Below, piece after piece: positions 50,294-57,864 of a stretch of DNA of 64,000 nt; the first letter of the stretch is position 1, and every line of letters begins with the position of its first letter. The notes beneath the pieces are model-generated. The model was not told the DNA's origin. It did not search any database and worked only from the letters and a program-made list of their open reading frames with translations. Both the position numbers and the translations under genes were made by a program. This stretch comes from Phascolarctobacterium sp. (GTDB lineage: Bacteria > Bacillota > Negativicutes > Acidaminococcales > Acidaminococcaceae): contig JAFUKD010000021.1 of assembly GCA_017467905.1 (NCBI GenBank), positions 1 to 64,000 of the forward strand, written 5' to 3'.

Positions 50294-50671
50294 ATGAAAA
50301 AATTTTTCCTGTGCAAACATTGTGGCAATATGATTGGCTTACTTCATGACGGTGGTGTTCCGATGATGTGCTGTGGTGAGAAGATGGTAGAATTAGTTCC
50401 CAATACCACTGATGGCGCTCACGAAAAACACGTTCCTGTTGCTACCATTGAGGGCAATAAGGTTGCGGTTAACATCGGTAGTGTTGATCATCCCATGATT
50501 GATGCTCACTGGATTGAATGGGTATATTTGGAAACCGATAAAGGTGGTCATCGTAAAGTACTGAAACCGGGAGACAAGCCCCATGTAGAATTCGCTCTTA
50601 CTGAAGATGAAACACCGGTTGCAGTTTATGAATACTGCAATTTGCATGGTTTGTGGATGACAAAAATTTAA
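50294..50671 (+). CDS. dfx: Desulfoferrodoxin (superoxide reductase)
   Basis: 125-aa two-iron superoxide reductase that reduces superoxide to peroxide in anaerobes. Centre I (rubredoxin-like, FeS4) uses Cys7, Cys10, Cys26 and Cys27 (FLCKHCGN, MMCCGEKM). Centre II ligands are visible as EKHVPV, VDHPMIDAHWIEW and EYCNLHGLW. Both centres are complete, so this is the two-iron (Dfx) form, not neelaredoxin. It has its own promoter and terminator. Its presence supports a strictly anaerobic host. Confidence 0.96.
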   Translation: MKKFFLCKHCGNMIGLLHDGGVPMMCCGEKMVELVPNTTDGAHEKHVPVATIEGNKVAVNIGSVDHPMIDAHWIEWVYLETDKGGHRKVLKPGDKPHVEFALTEDETPVAVYEYCNLHGLWMTKI

Positions 50672-50747
50672 AATACGTTATAAGCACTGTCTTCCTGCGT
50701 TGGAATTTCAATTGCTTGACGTACGCTAAATGACTTATAAAAAAATT

Positions 50748-50780
50748 AAAGGCATCACCCAGGCGGGCGATGCCTTTGTT
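50748..50780 (+). terminator. Terminator after dfx
   Basis: AAAGGCATCACCC-AGGC-GGGCGATGCCTTT, then GTT. Confidence 0.8.
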
Positions 50781-50812
50781 CATTAGTGTATAAGATTTTT
50801 AGAAATGCCAGA

Positions 50813-50901
50813 AGGCGAGGAACAGCGAAATTTATGAAGCGAAGGCGTAATTGGTGTACGTCGAGCAAGTAAATGAGCTGTGACAAAGCATAATGGCATT
50901 T
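50813..50901 (+). repeat. Structured intergenic repeat, copy 4
   Basis: Closing stem AAATGCC (50813-50819) with GGCATTT (50895-50901), core AGCGAAGGCGTAATTGGTGT and CGTCGAGCAAGTAAATGAG. It lies 12 bases from the stop codon of the convergent ABC-F gene. Confidence 0.78.
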
Positions 50902-50913
50902 ATAGGAATTTTA

Positions 50914-52470
50914 TTATATGATTTTGGTTGTCCAGTCCTCGATATTCCAAACCTTGTCAATCCAACCTTCGTAGAATTCAGGTTCGTGGGAAACGAGGAG
51001 CACGCTGCCTTTAAAGTCTTTAATGGCGCGTTGCAGTTCTTCTTTTGCGTCCACGTCCAAGTGGTTAGTGGGTTCGTCCAATACCAGCCAGTTGATGTCT
51101 TTAAGCATCAGCTTGCACAGACGTACCTTGGCAGCTTCGCCACCACTCAAAACAAAAACTTTACTGGTGATATGCTCGTTGGTTAAACCACAGCCTGCGA
51201 GAGCCGCGCGAACTTCGTAATTGGTAAGGCCTGGATATTCGTCCCAAACATCTTCCAAAGCAGTCTTTTCATTTTTCTCGCGTTCTTCCTGTTCGAAATA
51301 ACCGGGGGCAAGAAATTCACCTAACTCAACCTTGCCGCTGACGGGGGGAATAATACCTAAAATGGTTTTCAACAAGGTTGTTTTACCCAAGCCGTTTACG
51401 CCGCGGATAGCAATCTTTTGACCACGCTCCAAGTTAAAGGTAACGGGGCGGGTAAGGGGGGAGTCGTAACCGAGTACCAAGTCTTTAGCTTCAACAATGA
51501 AGCGGCTGGGAGTACGAGCTTCGCGGAATTTGAAGGTAGGTTTAATTTTCTCACGAGGCTTTTCAATCATTTCCATCTTGTCAAGTTTACGTTGACGGCT
51601 TTTTGCCATATTGGTTGTGGCTACGCGAGCTTTGTTGCGGGCAATGAAATCTTCCAGTTTGGCAACTTCCTGTTGTTGGCGTTCGTAAGCAGCTTCCTGC
51701 TGAGATTTGTAGATAGCATACATTTCTTGGAATCTGTCGTAGTTACCTGTGTAGCGGGTAAGATTGCTGTTTTCCAAATGGTAGATTACGTTTACTACAT
51801 TATTAAGGAAGGTAACGTCATGGGATATAAGAATGAAGGCGTGCTCATAGTTTTGTAAAAACTTGGTGAGCCATTCGATATGTTCTACGTCCAGATAGTT
51901 GGTAGGTTCGTCCAAAAGCAGAATGTTGGAGTTCTGCAATAAAAGTTTAGTTAGCAAAACCTTGCTGCGTTGACCGCCGGAAAGGTCGGCAACATCTCTG
52001 TCCAAGCCTACGCTACCCAAACCCAAGCCGTTAGCAACTTCTTCGATTTTGGCATCAAGGGAGTAGAAGCCGCTGTGCTCCAATTCAGATTGGATTTCAC
52101 CAACGGTGTTCATCATCTTGTCCAGTTCTTCTGGGGTAGCATCGCCCATCTTGTCGTACAAGTCCAGCATTTGCTGTTCCATTTCGTACATATTTTGGAA
52201 AGCAGTGCGCAGTACTTCGCGAATGGTCATACCCTTTTCCAAAGTGCTTTGCTGGTCTAAGTATCCAACACTTACTTTGCCAGGCCATTCTACTTTACCT
52301 TCGTCCGGTTGTAAGTGGCCGGTAACAATATTCAAGAAAGTGGATTTGCCTTCGCCGTTAGCGCCAACCAAGCCAACATGTTCGCCGCGCAGTAATTTGA
52401 AGGAAACATCTTCTAAAATTTGGCGACCACCAAAGGAGTGGGAAACATTAGTAACGTTTAAGTAACTCAT
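50914..52470 (-). CDS. ABC-F family ATPase (YbiT-like)
   Basis: 518-aa protein with two ABC ATPase domains and no membrane segment, an ABC-F translation factor. First domain: GANGEGKST, LSGGQRSK, LLLDEPTNYLD. Between the domains (about 240-315) is the linker rich in Lys/Arg/Glu (YERQQQEVAKLEDFIARNKAR). Second domain: GVNGLGKTT, LSGGEAAKVRL, LVLDEPTNHLD. ABC-F proteins bind the ribosomal E site; subfamilies handle stalled ribosomes or give antibiotic resistance. The architecture is closer to housekeeping YbiT/Uup types than to resistance forms. It is monocistronic. Confidence 0.92.
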   Translation of the reverse strand: MSYLNVTNVSHSFGGRQILEDVSFKLLRGEHVGLVGANGEGKSTFLNIVTGHLQPDEGKVEWPGKVSVGYLDQQSTLEKGMTIREVLRTAFQNMYEMEQQMLDLYDKMGDATPEELDKMMNTVGEIQSELEHSGFYSLDAKIEEVANGLGLGSVGLDRDVADLSGGQRSKVLLTKLLLQNSNILLLDEPTNYLDVEHIEWLTKFLQNYEHAFILISHDVTFLNNVVNVIYHLENSNLTRYTGNYDRFQEMYAIYKSQQEAAYERQQQEVAKLEDFIARNKARVATTNMAKSRQRKLDKMEMIEKPREKIKPTFKFREARTPSRFIVEAKDLVLGYDSPLTRPVTFNLERGQKIAIRGVNGLGKTTLLKTILGIIPPVSGKVELGEFLAPGYFEQEEREKNEKTALEDVWDEYPGLTNYEVRAALAGCGLTNEHITSKVFVLSGGEAAKVRLCKLMLKDINWLVLDEPTNHLDVDAKEELQRAIKDFKGSVLLVSHEPEFYEGWIDKVWNIEDWTTKII

Positions 52471-52565
52471 TTTATACCTCTTAAAATCTGTTTTCGTGCA
52501 TAGATATTAAAATTTTAATATGCAAGCCTGTATTTGTAAAGTGTTATGAGGGAATTATAATAAAT

Positions 52566-52595
52566 TTGTTATTATGGCTTGCGTTGTGATAAAAT
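52566..52595 (+). promoter_or_regulatory. Promoter of the YhcH-family gene
   Basis: TTGTTA (52566-52571), 18 bp, TAAAAT (52590-52595). Confidence 0.5.
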
Positions 52596-52628
52596 AATCA
52601 TATCAATAAAGAACAGAAGGTGATTAAG

Positions 52629-53096
52629 ATGATTACTGGTAATAAAAGTGATATCGCAAAAATGCTTCCCTATGTTGACGAAGGCTTACAAAAAGCTTTG
52701 GCATACATTGCGGCAACTGATTTTGCTCACATTGAAAACGGCGAATATGAAATTGATGGACGCAATGTGTTTGCTCGCGTAAATACTTACGCGACTGAGC
52801 CTAAGGTAGAACGCCGTAGCGAAAAACATAATGAGTACATTGACGTACAATTCATTGCTCGTGGTGAGGAAGAAATCTGGTTTGCGCCTTACGAAGAAAA
52901 ATATGTGGTTACTGAGGATTTGAGCAAAGAAAACGACGTGCTCTTTTACGAAGACCCTCAAGAATTGAACAGTGTAAAACTTAACGCAGGTGATTTTGCC
53001 ATTTTCTTTCCCTGGGAGCTGCATCGTCCTAACTGCCGTAAAGGTGAGGAAGCGGTTGATGTCCAAAAGATAGTGGTCAAGGTAAAAGCTCTTTAA
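52629..53096 (+). CDS. YhcH/YjgK/YiaL family (DUF386) protein
   Basis: 155-aa cupin-like beta-barrel protein. Typical signatures are FARVNTYATEP, RRSEKHNEYIDVQFIARGEEEI and FAIFFPWELHRPNCR; the His and Glu residues form the metal site. YhcH members are linked with sialic acid or anomeric sugar metabolism, some proposed as anomerases, but there are no such genes beside this one. The start at 52629 fits GAAGGTG; the GTG at 52620 is in the ribosome site. Confidence 0.92.
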   Translation: MITGNKSDIAKMLPYVDEGLQKALAYIAATDFAHIENGEYEIDGRNVFARVNTYATEPKVERRSEKHNEYIDVQFIARGEEEIWFAPYEEKYVVTEDLSKENDVLFYEDPQELNSVKLNAGDFAIFFPWELHRPNCRKGEEAVDVQKIVVKVKAL

Positions 53097-53136
53097 AGCT
53101 GTTCTAAAATTTTTTAAAAAAGTTTTATAAAAAGTG

Positions 53137-53165
53137 TTGACAAACTCACGGATTATCTATATAAT
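53137..53165 (+). promoter_or_regulatory. tRNA operon promoter
   Basis: Perfect TTGACA (53137-53142), 17 bp, perfect TATAAT (53160-53165), 40 bases before tRNA-Asn. Confidence 0.92.
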
Positions 53166-53205
53166 AACATTCGTGATGTTGAGCAACGCAAAACATCAAG
53201 GAAAT

Positions 53206-53281
53206 TCCCCGATAGTTCAGCCGGTAGAACGGCGGACTGTTAATCCGTATGTCGTAGGTTCGAGTCCTACTCGGGGAGCCA
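53206..53281 (+). tRNA. tRNA-Asn (GTT)
   Basis: 76 nt with encoded CCA. Acceptor TCCCCGA/TCGGGGA, discriminator G, anticodon loop CTGTTAA giving GTT, T-loop TTCGAGT. First of three tRNAs transcribed from the strong promoter upstream. Confidence 0.97.
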
Positions 53282-53284
53282 CCT

Positions 53285-53359
53285 GGCCGGTTGGTCAAGC
53301 GGTTAAGACACCGCCCTTTCACGGCGGTATCAGGGGTTCGATTCCCCTACCGGTCACCA
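53285..53359 (+). tRNA. tRNA-Glu (TTC)
   Basis: 75 nt with encoded CCA. Acceptor GGCCGGT/ACCGGTC (one G-T pair), anticodon loop CTTTCAC giving TTC, T-arm GGGGTTCGATTCCCC. Three bases after tRNA-Asn. Confidence 0.97.
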
Positions 53360-53361
53360 AT

Positions 53362-53437
53362 GGTCGCTTAGCTCAGCTGGGAGAGCGTCTGCCTTACAAG
53401 CAGAATGTCGGCGGTTCGATCCCGTCAGCGACCACCA
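53362..53437 (+). tRNA. tRNA-Val (TAC)
   Basis: 76 nt with encoded CCA. Acceptor GGTCGCT/AGCGACC, anticodon loop CTTACAA giving TAC, D-arm GCTCAGCTGGGAGAGC. Last of the three tRNAs. Confidence 0.97.
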
Positions 53438-53446
53438 CTGAAATTT

Positions 53447-53477
53447 AGCACTTCAACTTCGGTTGGAGTGCTTTTTG
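53447..53477 (+). terminator. Terminator of tRNA operon
   Basis: AGCACTTCAAC-TTCG-GTTGGAGTGCT with TTTTTG; a UUCG tetraloop. Confidence 0.9.
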
Positions 53478-53522
53478 TTTTATTAGTATTCAGTTATCAA
53501 TCGTGTGAATGGTATAAAAAAC

Positions 53523-53570
53523 AAAAACTCTGACTTGCTTACTTGGTGTGTAAGGTGGTCAGAGTTTTTC
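53523..53570 (-). terminator. Terminator of the HD-GYP gene
   Basis: AAAAACTCTGAC / GTCAGAGTTTTT around a long loop; T-rich on the minus strand (GTTTTTT). One arm includes the last codons and stop of the HD-GYP gene. Confidence 0.75.
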
Positions 53571-54185
53571 TGCTTTATGAAGTTCGATGGCTTGGGGCAG
53601 GACGCTTTCGATAAATGCCTTAACGATATGCGGGTCAAAATCTTGTCCTGCTTTATCCTGCAGCTCGGTGATTGCTTCGGCGTGAGTTTTTTGCCAATGT
53701 TGAGTACAGGGATTAATGTAACGGTCGTAATAATTGGCAACTGCGATGATGCGCGCGCCCAAGGGAATGTTCTGCCCTTTTAAGCGTTTGGGGTAACCAG
53801 TGCCATCATATTTTTCGTGATGGGAACGAATGATGCTGATGATGCTACCGAACTCCGGAAAGTTTTCCAGCATGGCTGCCCCTGCTAAACAGTGACGTTT
53901 GTAAGCAGCCTCTTCGCGTTTGGTAAGGTAGGGGACTTTAGAAAGCACCAGGTTAGGTACAGAAAGCTGACCGATATCGTGAAGTAGTGCTGCAGTTTTG
54001 ATGCAGGCAACTTCAGCAGGAGGTAAGCCAATTTTTGCTGCGATACTTGCGGAGTAGTTGGCAACCTGCTTGCTGTGCATATAGATGCTTTTATTTTTTA
54101 TTTCTAATATCTGTAGGTAAAAGTCACAGACTTCCCGACTACGATCATCGTAGGGGAACTCCAGACATTGTGGTAAAGCAATCAT
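53559..54185 (-). CDS. HD-GYP domain phosphohydrolase
   Basis: 208-aa stand-alone HD-GYP-type protein. Metal-binding motifs: MHSKQVANYS (first His), LLHDIGQLSVP (HD), KRHCLAGAAML, SHHEKYDGTGYP (the HHExxDGxGYP signature of HD-GYP), and NYYDRYIN. Such domains hydrolyse cyclic di-GMP or related cyclic dinucleotides. It lacks the receiver, PAS or GGDEF partner usually attached, and no cyclic dinucleotide synthase lies nearby. GGGCGG precedes the ATG. It is divergent from the structured RNA candidate. Confidence 0.9.
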   Translation of the reverse strand: MIALPQCLEFPYDDRSREVCDFYLQILEIKNKSIYMHSKQVANYSASIAAKIGLPPAEVACIKTAALLHDIGQLSVPNLVLSKVPYLTKREEAAYKRHCLAGAAMLENFPEFGSIISIIRSHHEKYDGTGYPKRLKGQNIPLGARIIAVANYYDRYINPCTQHWQKTHAEAITELQDKAGQDFDPHIVKAFIESVLPQAIELHKAEKL

Positions 54186-54256
54186 TTTTTATCCGCCCAT
54201 CATAGGTTAGTGTACTTAGTAGTATATCACTTTCTTCATGAATGTGAAATAGAGGC

Positions 54257-54285
54257 TTGCAGAAAATTTTTGGAAAGAATATAAT
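54257..54285 (+). promoter_or_regulatory. Promoter of the 54.3-kb structured RNA
   Basis: TTGCAG (54257-54262), 17 bp, perfect TATAAT (54280-54285). The predicted start (about 54292) coincides with the first base of the RNA's closing stem. Confidence 0.8.
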
Positions 54286-54292
54286 GTCATAG

Positions 54293-54509
54293 TGCAACCC
54301 GGGTCTGTGGTTGAAAGTCGATGCCAGTTGCAGGCGAAACGATCCACGTAAGCAGCATAAAATTTGCTGTGAGCACGGTGCAGCTTAGAAGTAAGTCCTG
54401 CCGCAATAATAAATTTTCGGCGAGAGGGGTAGTAGTGGGGAGCTGAAGCTTAGGAGCGAACCCTCCAGCAGGCGAGTGTGGGGGCGAAGACCAGGTCAGC
54501 CGGGTTGCA
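54293..54509 (+). ncRNA. Candidate structured non-coding RNA (217 nt), possibly raiA-motif
   Basis: No reading frame of note spans this GC-richer segment. Its ends, TGCAACCCGG (54293-54302) and CCGGGTTGCA (54500-54509), form a perfect 10-bp closing stem. Internal stems include AGCAGCA/TTGCTGT near 54350-54370, GCAG/CTGC with CTTA-GAAG-TAAG at 54380-54400, and GCCG/CGGC at 54401-54422. Two related segments, GCAGCTTAGAAGTAAGTCC and GAAGCTTAGGAGCGAACCC, recur internally. It is not tmRNA, SRP RNA, RNase P RNA or a tRNA by their signature sequences. The raiA motif of Firmicutes is a guess from size and nearby hpf/raiA gene (3.4 kb away). Confidence 0.7.
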
Positions 54510-54551
54510 TAAACATTTAATAGAATTTTAATTAAATTATGAAAGAGTTGC

Positions 54552-54580
54552 TTGCTGTTTAATTTGAATGGGTATATAAT
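54552..54580 (+). promoter_or_regulatory. Promoter of amino-acid ABC operon
   Basis: TTGCTG (54552-54557), 17 bp, TATAAT (54575-54580), 55 bases before the ATG. Confidence 0.7.
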
Positions 54581-54635
54581 TATACATAAATTTTATGCAG
54601 GAATCTTTATTAAATTTTGAAAGGAGATTATCAAA

Positions 54636-55406
54636 ATGAAGAAACTTCTTGTTTTGATGATGACCATCATTGCTGCGGTTGCAATGTTGGTTGCAGGTTG
54701 TGGCGGCGGAGAAAAGAAAGCTGCTGAAAAAGTTTTGCGTGTAGGTACAGAGCCTACCTTCGCACCCTTTGAGTTCCAAAAAGAAGGCAGCAGTGAATTT
54801 ACTGGCTTTGATATGGATTTGATTCGTGCCATTGGTAAGCAAGCAGGCTACAAAGTTGAAATTATGAATATGGGCTTTGATGCTCTTATTCCTGCTTTGA
54901 ACGCAGGCAATATTGATGCTGCCATCGCTGGTATGACCATTACCGACGAACGCAAAAATGCTGTAAACTTTTCTGAGCCCTATTACACTTCTGGTTTGAT
55001 TATCATGGTTAACAAGGATAATAATGAAATCAAATCCATTGACGATTTGAAAGGCAAAAAGATTGCTTGCCAAATCGGTACTACTGGTGAAAACAAATCC
55101 AGAACCATTGAAGGTGCTAAGGTTGTTGCTTTCAATACCAATACCGAAGCCGCAATGGAACTGAAAAACAAAGGCGTTGATGCTGTAATCAATGACAGCC
55201 CGGTTGTTGGCTACTACCTGGCACAAGGCGGTAACGAAACTGCTAAGACTGTTGGCGAAGTTATGGAAGCTGAACAATATGGTATTGCCGTTAAAAAAGG
55301 TAACGACAAATTGGTTGGCGAAATCAACAAGGCTATGGCTGAGCTGAAAAAGAATGGCGAATTTGACAAGATTTACAAAACCTGGTTTGGTGAAGTGAAG
55401 AAATAA
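54636..55406 (+). CDS. Amino-acid ABC binding lipoprotein (paralog 1)
   Basis: 256-aa family-3 solute-binding lipoprotein. The lipobox MLVAGC places the lipidated cysteine at about 22. Binding domain motifs are GTEPTFAPFEFQKEGSSEFT, GFDMDLIRAIGKQAGYKVEI and IDAAIAGMTITDERKNAVNFS, which match glutamine/polar amino-acid binders. AAAGGAGATT precedes the ATG. A very similar gene follows directly. Between them is a terminator-like hairpin, so this first copy may be the more abundant. Confidence 0.92.
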   Translation: MKKLLVLMMTIIAAVAMLVAGCGGGEKKAAEKVLRVGTEPTFAPFEFQKEGSSEFTGFDMDLIRAIGKQAGYKVEIMNMGFDALIPALNAGNIDAAIAGMTITDERKNAVNFSEPYYTSGLIIMVNKDNNEIKSIDDLKGKKIACQIGTTGENKSRTIEGAKVVAFNTNTEAAMELKNKGVDAVINDSPVVGYYLAQGGNETAKTVGEVMEAEQYGIAVKKGNDKLVGEINKAMAELKKNGEFDKIYKTWFGEVKK

Positions 55407-55421
55407 TATTCGGTTCTTGAA

Positions 55422-55465
55422 GGAGCACAGTGTGGGTTTAAGACGCTTGTGCTCCGATTTTTATT
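55422..55465 (+). terminator. Terminator-like hairpin between the paralogs
   Basis: GGAGCACA / TGTGCTCC around a long loop, followed by GATTTTTATTTT. Probably partial, since the downstream genes need transcription. Confidence 0.6.
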
Positions 55466-55493
55466 TTGATAGAAAATACGAGGGGGATTATCC

Positions 55494-56261
55494 ATGAAAA
55501 AAATATTAATTCTGATGATGGCGGTTTTGGCTGCTTGCAGTATGCTTTTGGCAGGCTGTGGCGGTGAAGAAAAGAAAGCTTCTGAAAAAGTTTTGCGTGT
55601 AGCAACTGAACCTTCCTTTGCTCCTTTTGAGTTCCAAAAAGAAGGCAGCAAGGAATTTACCGGCTTTGACATTGACCTTATTCGTGCTATCGGTAAGCAG
55701 GCAGGCTACAAGGTAGAAATTCAAAACATGGGCTTTGATGCTCTTATTCCTGCATTGACCAGTGATAATATTGACGTTGCCATCGCTGGTATGAGCATTA
55801 CTGAAGAACGTAAAAAAGTAATTACTTTCTCCGACCCGTACTATACTTCCGGTTTGATTGTAATGGTTGCTAAAGACAATAACGAAATCAAATCCATTGA
55901 CGATTTGAAGGGCAAACGCATTGCCTGCCAAATCGGTACTACCGGCGAAAAGAAATCCAGAAGCATTGAGGGTGCAGTGGTTACTGCTTTCAATACTCAA
56001 AGCGAAGCATCCATGGAATTGAAAAATGGTGGCGCTGATGCTGTAATTAACGACGCTCCGGTTGTTGGCTATTATTTGGCTCAAGGTGGCAGCAAGGTTG
56101 CTAAAACTGTTGGCGAAGTTATGGAAGCTGAAGAATACGGCATTGCTGTAAATAAAAAGAACACTCAACTTGTTCAAGACATCAATAAAGCTATGGCTGA
56201 ACTGAAAAAGAACGGCGAGTTCGACAAAATCTATAAAACCTGGTTTGGTGAAAAGAAATAA
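55494..56261 (+). CDS. Amino-acid ABC binding lipoprotein (paralog 2)
   Basis: 255-aa paralog of the preceding gene; by eye about three quarters of residues are identical. The lipobox MLLAGC is at about 18-22. Most pocket-forming segments match (TEPSFAPFEFQKEGS, NMGFDALIPAL, IAGMSITEERKK, SRSIEGA), with differences scattered on the surface and few in the pocket. The tandem copies probably arose by duplication and may offer two affinities or two substrates to one permease. The permease and ATPase follow. Confidence 0.92.
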   Translation: MKKILILMMAVLAACSMLLAGCGGEEKKASEKVLRVATEPSFAPFEFQKEGSKEFTGFDIDLIRAIGKQAGYKVEIQNMGFDALIPALTSDNIDVAIAGMSITEERKKVITFSDPYYTSGLIVMVAKDNNEIKSIDDLKGKRIACQIGTTGEKKSRSIEGAVVTAFNTQSEASMELKNGGADAVINDAPVVGYYLAQGGSKVAKTVGEVMEAEEYGIAVNKKNTQLVQDINKAMAELKKNGEFDKIYKTWFGEKK

Positions 56262-56326
56262 TCGCTACCATATTTAGAAGTTAGGTAAAAAGCTATTGGT
56301 GTCCCAATGTAGAAGGGATGAAGAGG

Positions 56327-56983
56327 ATGGATTTAAATTTTGATTTGATTGCAAGTTCTTTTCCGCTGCTTTTGGCTGGCGCAGCCATTACTGTGGAAAT
56401 CACTGCTTTAAGTGTAGGCTTTGGTCTGTTGATTGGCTGTATGGTTGGTATTGCACGCTTGTGTAATGTTAAACCCTTGCGCTATTTGGCAAATATATAT
56501 GTAGATTTTATTCGTGGCACCCCTTTGCTGGTACAAATCTTTTTGGTTTATTTTGCGTTGCCCGGTATTACCGGTAGCCGTGTAGACCCTTTTTTTGCAG
56601 CAATCTCTGCTTGCTCTATTAACTCCGGTGCGTACATTGCAGAAATTTTCCGTGCAGGTATTCAATCCATTGATAAAGGGCAAATGGAAGCAGGTCGTAG
56701 CTTGGGTATGAGCTGGGCGCAAACTATGCGTTACATTATAATGCCTCAGGCTTTCAAACGCATTATCCCGCCCTTGGGTAATGAGTTTATTGCCATGTTG
56801 AAGGATTCTTCCCTGGTTTCCGTTATCGGTTTTGAAGAACTAACCCGCCGCGGACAGCTTATTATTGCCCGTACCTATGCATCCTTTGAAATTTGGATGT
56901 GTGTTGCTCTGATTTACCTGGTAATGGTATTTATGGTTGCAAGACTGGTTGCTATGCTTGAAAGGAAGTTTGATACGAAATGA
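56327..56983 (+). CDS. Amino-acid ABC transporter permease
   Basis: 218-aa GlnP/HisQ-type permease with five helices. Diagnostic segments are [36 protein letters not shown] and the EAA loop [20 protein letters not shown]. The ATG at 56327 is preferred; the ATG at 56318 abuts the AGAAGGG ribosome site. The stop overlaps the ATPase start by four bases (ATGA). A single permease gene suggests a homodimeric channel. Confidence 0.94.
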   Translation: MDLNFDLIASSFPLLLAGAAITVEITALSVGFGLLIGCMVGIARLCNVKPLRYLANIYVDFIRGTPLLVQIFLVYFALPGITGSRVDPFFAAISACSINSGAYIAEIFRAGIQSIDKGQMEAGRSLGMSWAQTMRYIIMPQAFKRIIPPLGNEFIAMLKDSSLVSVIGFEELTRRGQLIIARTYASFEIWMCVALIYLVMVFMVARLVAMLERKFDTK

Positions 56984-57711
56984 CAAAGGAAATGATTAAA
57001 GTAACAAACCTGCAAAAAAGCTTCGGCAACTTGCACGTTTTAAAAGGCGTAAACCTTACCATTACAGAAAAAGAAGTAGTGGTTATCATTGGTCCTTCCG
57101 GTAGCGGCAAGAGTACCTTGCTCCGTTGTATGAACTATCTGGAAGAACCAACTGGTGGCAGCGTTGTTATTGATGGTATTCCCCTGACCAATGATGCTAA
57201 TATTAACGAGGTGCGCAAGGAAGTTGGAATGGTGTTCCAACGTTTTAACTTGTTCCCTCACATGACTGTACTGGAAAATTTGATGCTTGCACCCATGAAG
57301 GTGCGTGGCATTATAAAAAGTGAAGCAGAGGCTACTGCGAAAATGTACTTGGAAAAGGTTGGCTTGGCTGATAAGGCGAATACCTATCCCGAACAGCTTA
57401 GTGGCGGTCAACAGCAGCGTGTTGCCATTGCCCGCGCTTTGTGTATGAAACCTAAGGCTTTACTTTTTGACGAACCAACTTCCGCACTGGATCCGGAAAT
57501 GATTAACGAAGTTTTGGACGTTATGAAGAGCTTGGCTCATGAGGGTATGACTATGGCTGTTGTTACTCACGAAATGGGCTTTGCCCGTGAAGTAGGTGAC
57601 CGTGTTGTTTTTGTAGATGGCGGTGTAATTTTGGAAGAAGGTACTCCTGATGACATTTTCTTCCACGCTAAAGAAGAAAGAACCAGAAGCTTCCTTTCTA
57701 AAATTCTCTAA
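56980..57711 (+). CDS. Amino-acid ABC transporter ATPase (GlnQ-like)
   Basis: 243-aa ATPase with Walker [11 protein letters not shown]-loop [10 protein letters not shown], signature LSGGQQQR, Walker [13 protein letters not shown] and H-loop VTHEMGFA. It is the last gene of the four-gene operon and overlaps the permease by four bases. The family carries polar amino acids; with two binding proteins feeding it, the system may serve more than one substrate. Confidence 0.96.
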   Translation: MTKEMIKVTNLQKSFGNLHVLKGVNLTITEKEVVVIIGPSGSGKSTLLRCMNYLEEPTGGSVVIDGIPLTNDANINEVRKEVGMVFQRFNLFPHMTVLENLMLAPMKVRGIIKSEAEATAKMYLEKVGLADKANTYPEQLSGGQQQRVAIARALCMKPKALLFDEPTSALDPEMINEVLDVMKSLAHEGMTMAVVTHEMGFAREVGDRVVFVDGGVILEEGTPDDIFFHAKEERTRSFLSKIL

Positions 57712-57731
57712 AGCTGTAAAGATGTTACACT

Positions 57732-57759
57732 TTGTTGCCTAAACGATTAAGTTTATAAT
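57732..57759 (+). promoter_or_regulatory. Promoter of hpf
   Basis: TTGTTG (57732-57737), 16 bp, TATAAT (57754-57759). The leader of about 100 bases ends in CCTTG-AAGTAT-CAAGG (57838-57853), whose right arm overlaps the ribosome site AAGGAGG. Confidence 0.65.
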
Positions 57760-57864
57760 AATTATGATAGATTTTGCAGGAATTACAGACTTTGTGGCGA
57801 ACTAATAAAGCAACAAAGGAAGTAACATTCCTTAATACCTTGAAGTATCAAGGAGGTAAGATCT

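Larger units (their letters stand above)
54186..54635. other. Intergenic region carrying the RNA candidate and ABC promoter
   Basis: 450 bases: the short 5' region of the HD-GYP gene, the RNA promoter and RNA (54257-54509), then an AT-rich leader with a separate promoter TTGCTG (54552-54557), 17 bp, TATAAT (54575-54580) for the ABC binding-protein gene. No clear terminator separates the RNA from the ABC genes. Confidence 0.75.

Noticed and set aside
50914-52470. Antibiotic-resistance ABC-F protein
   Set aside because: The length and linker resemble housekeeping YbiT/Uup-type proteins and there is no resistance context; resistance cannot be claimed from sequence.
53134-53448. Open frame across the tRNA cluster
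   Set aside because: It is an accidental frame through three tRNA genes.
54293-54509. Cobalamin riboswitch, tmRNA, SRP RNA or RNase P RNA
   Set aside because: The AAGACCAGGTCAGCC segment briefly suggested a cobalamin riboswitch, but the rest of that fold is missing, and there is no B12-related gene; signature sequences of the other RNAs are absent.
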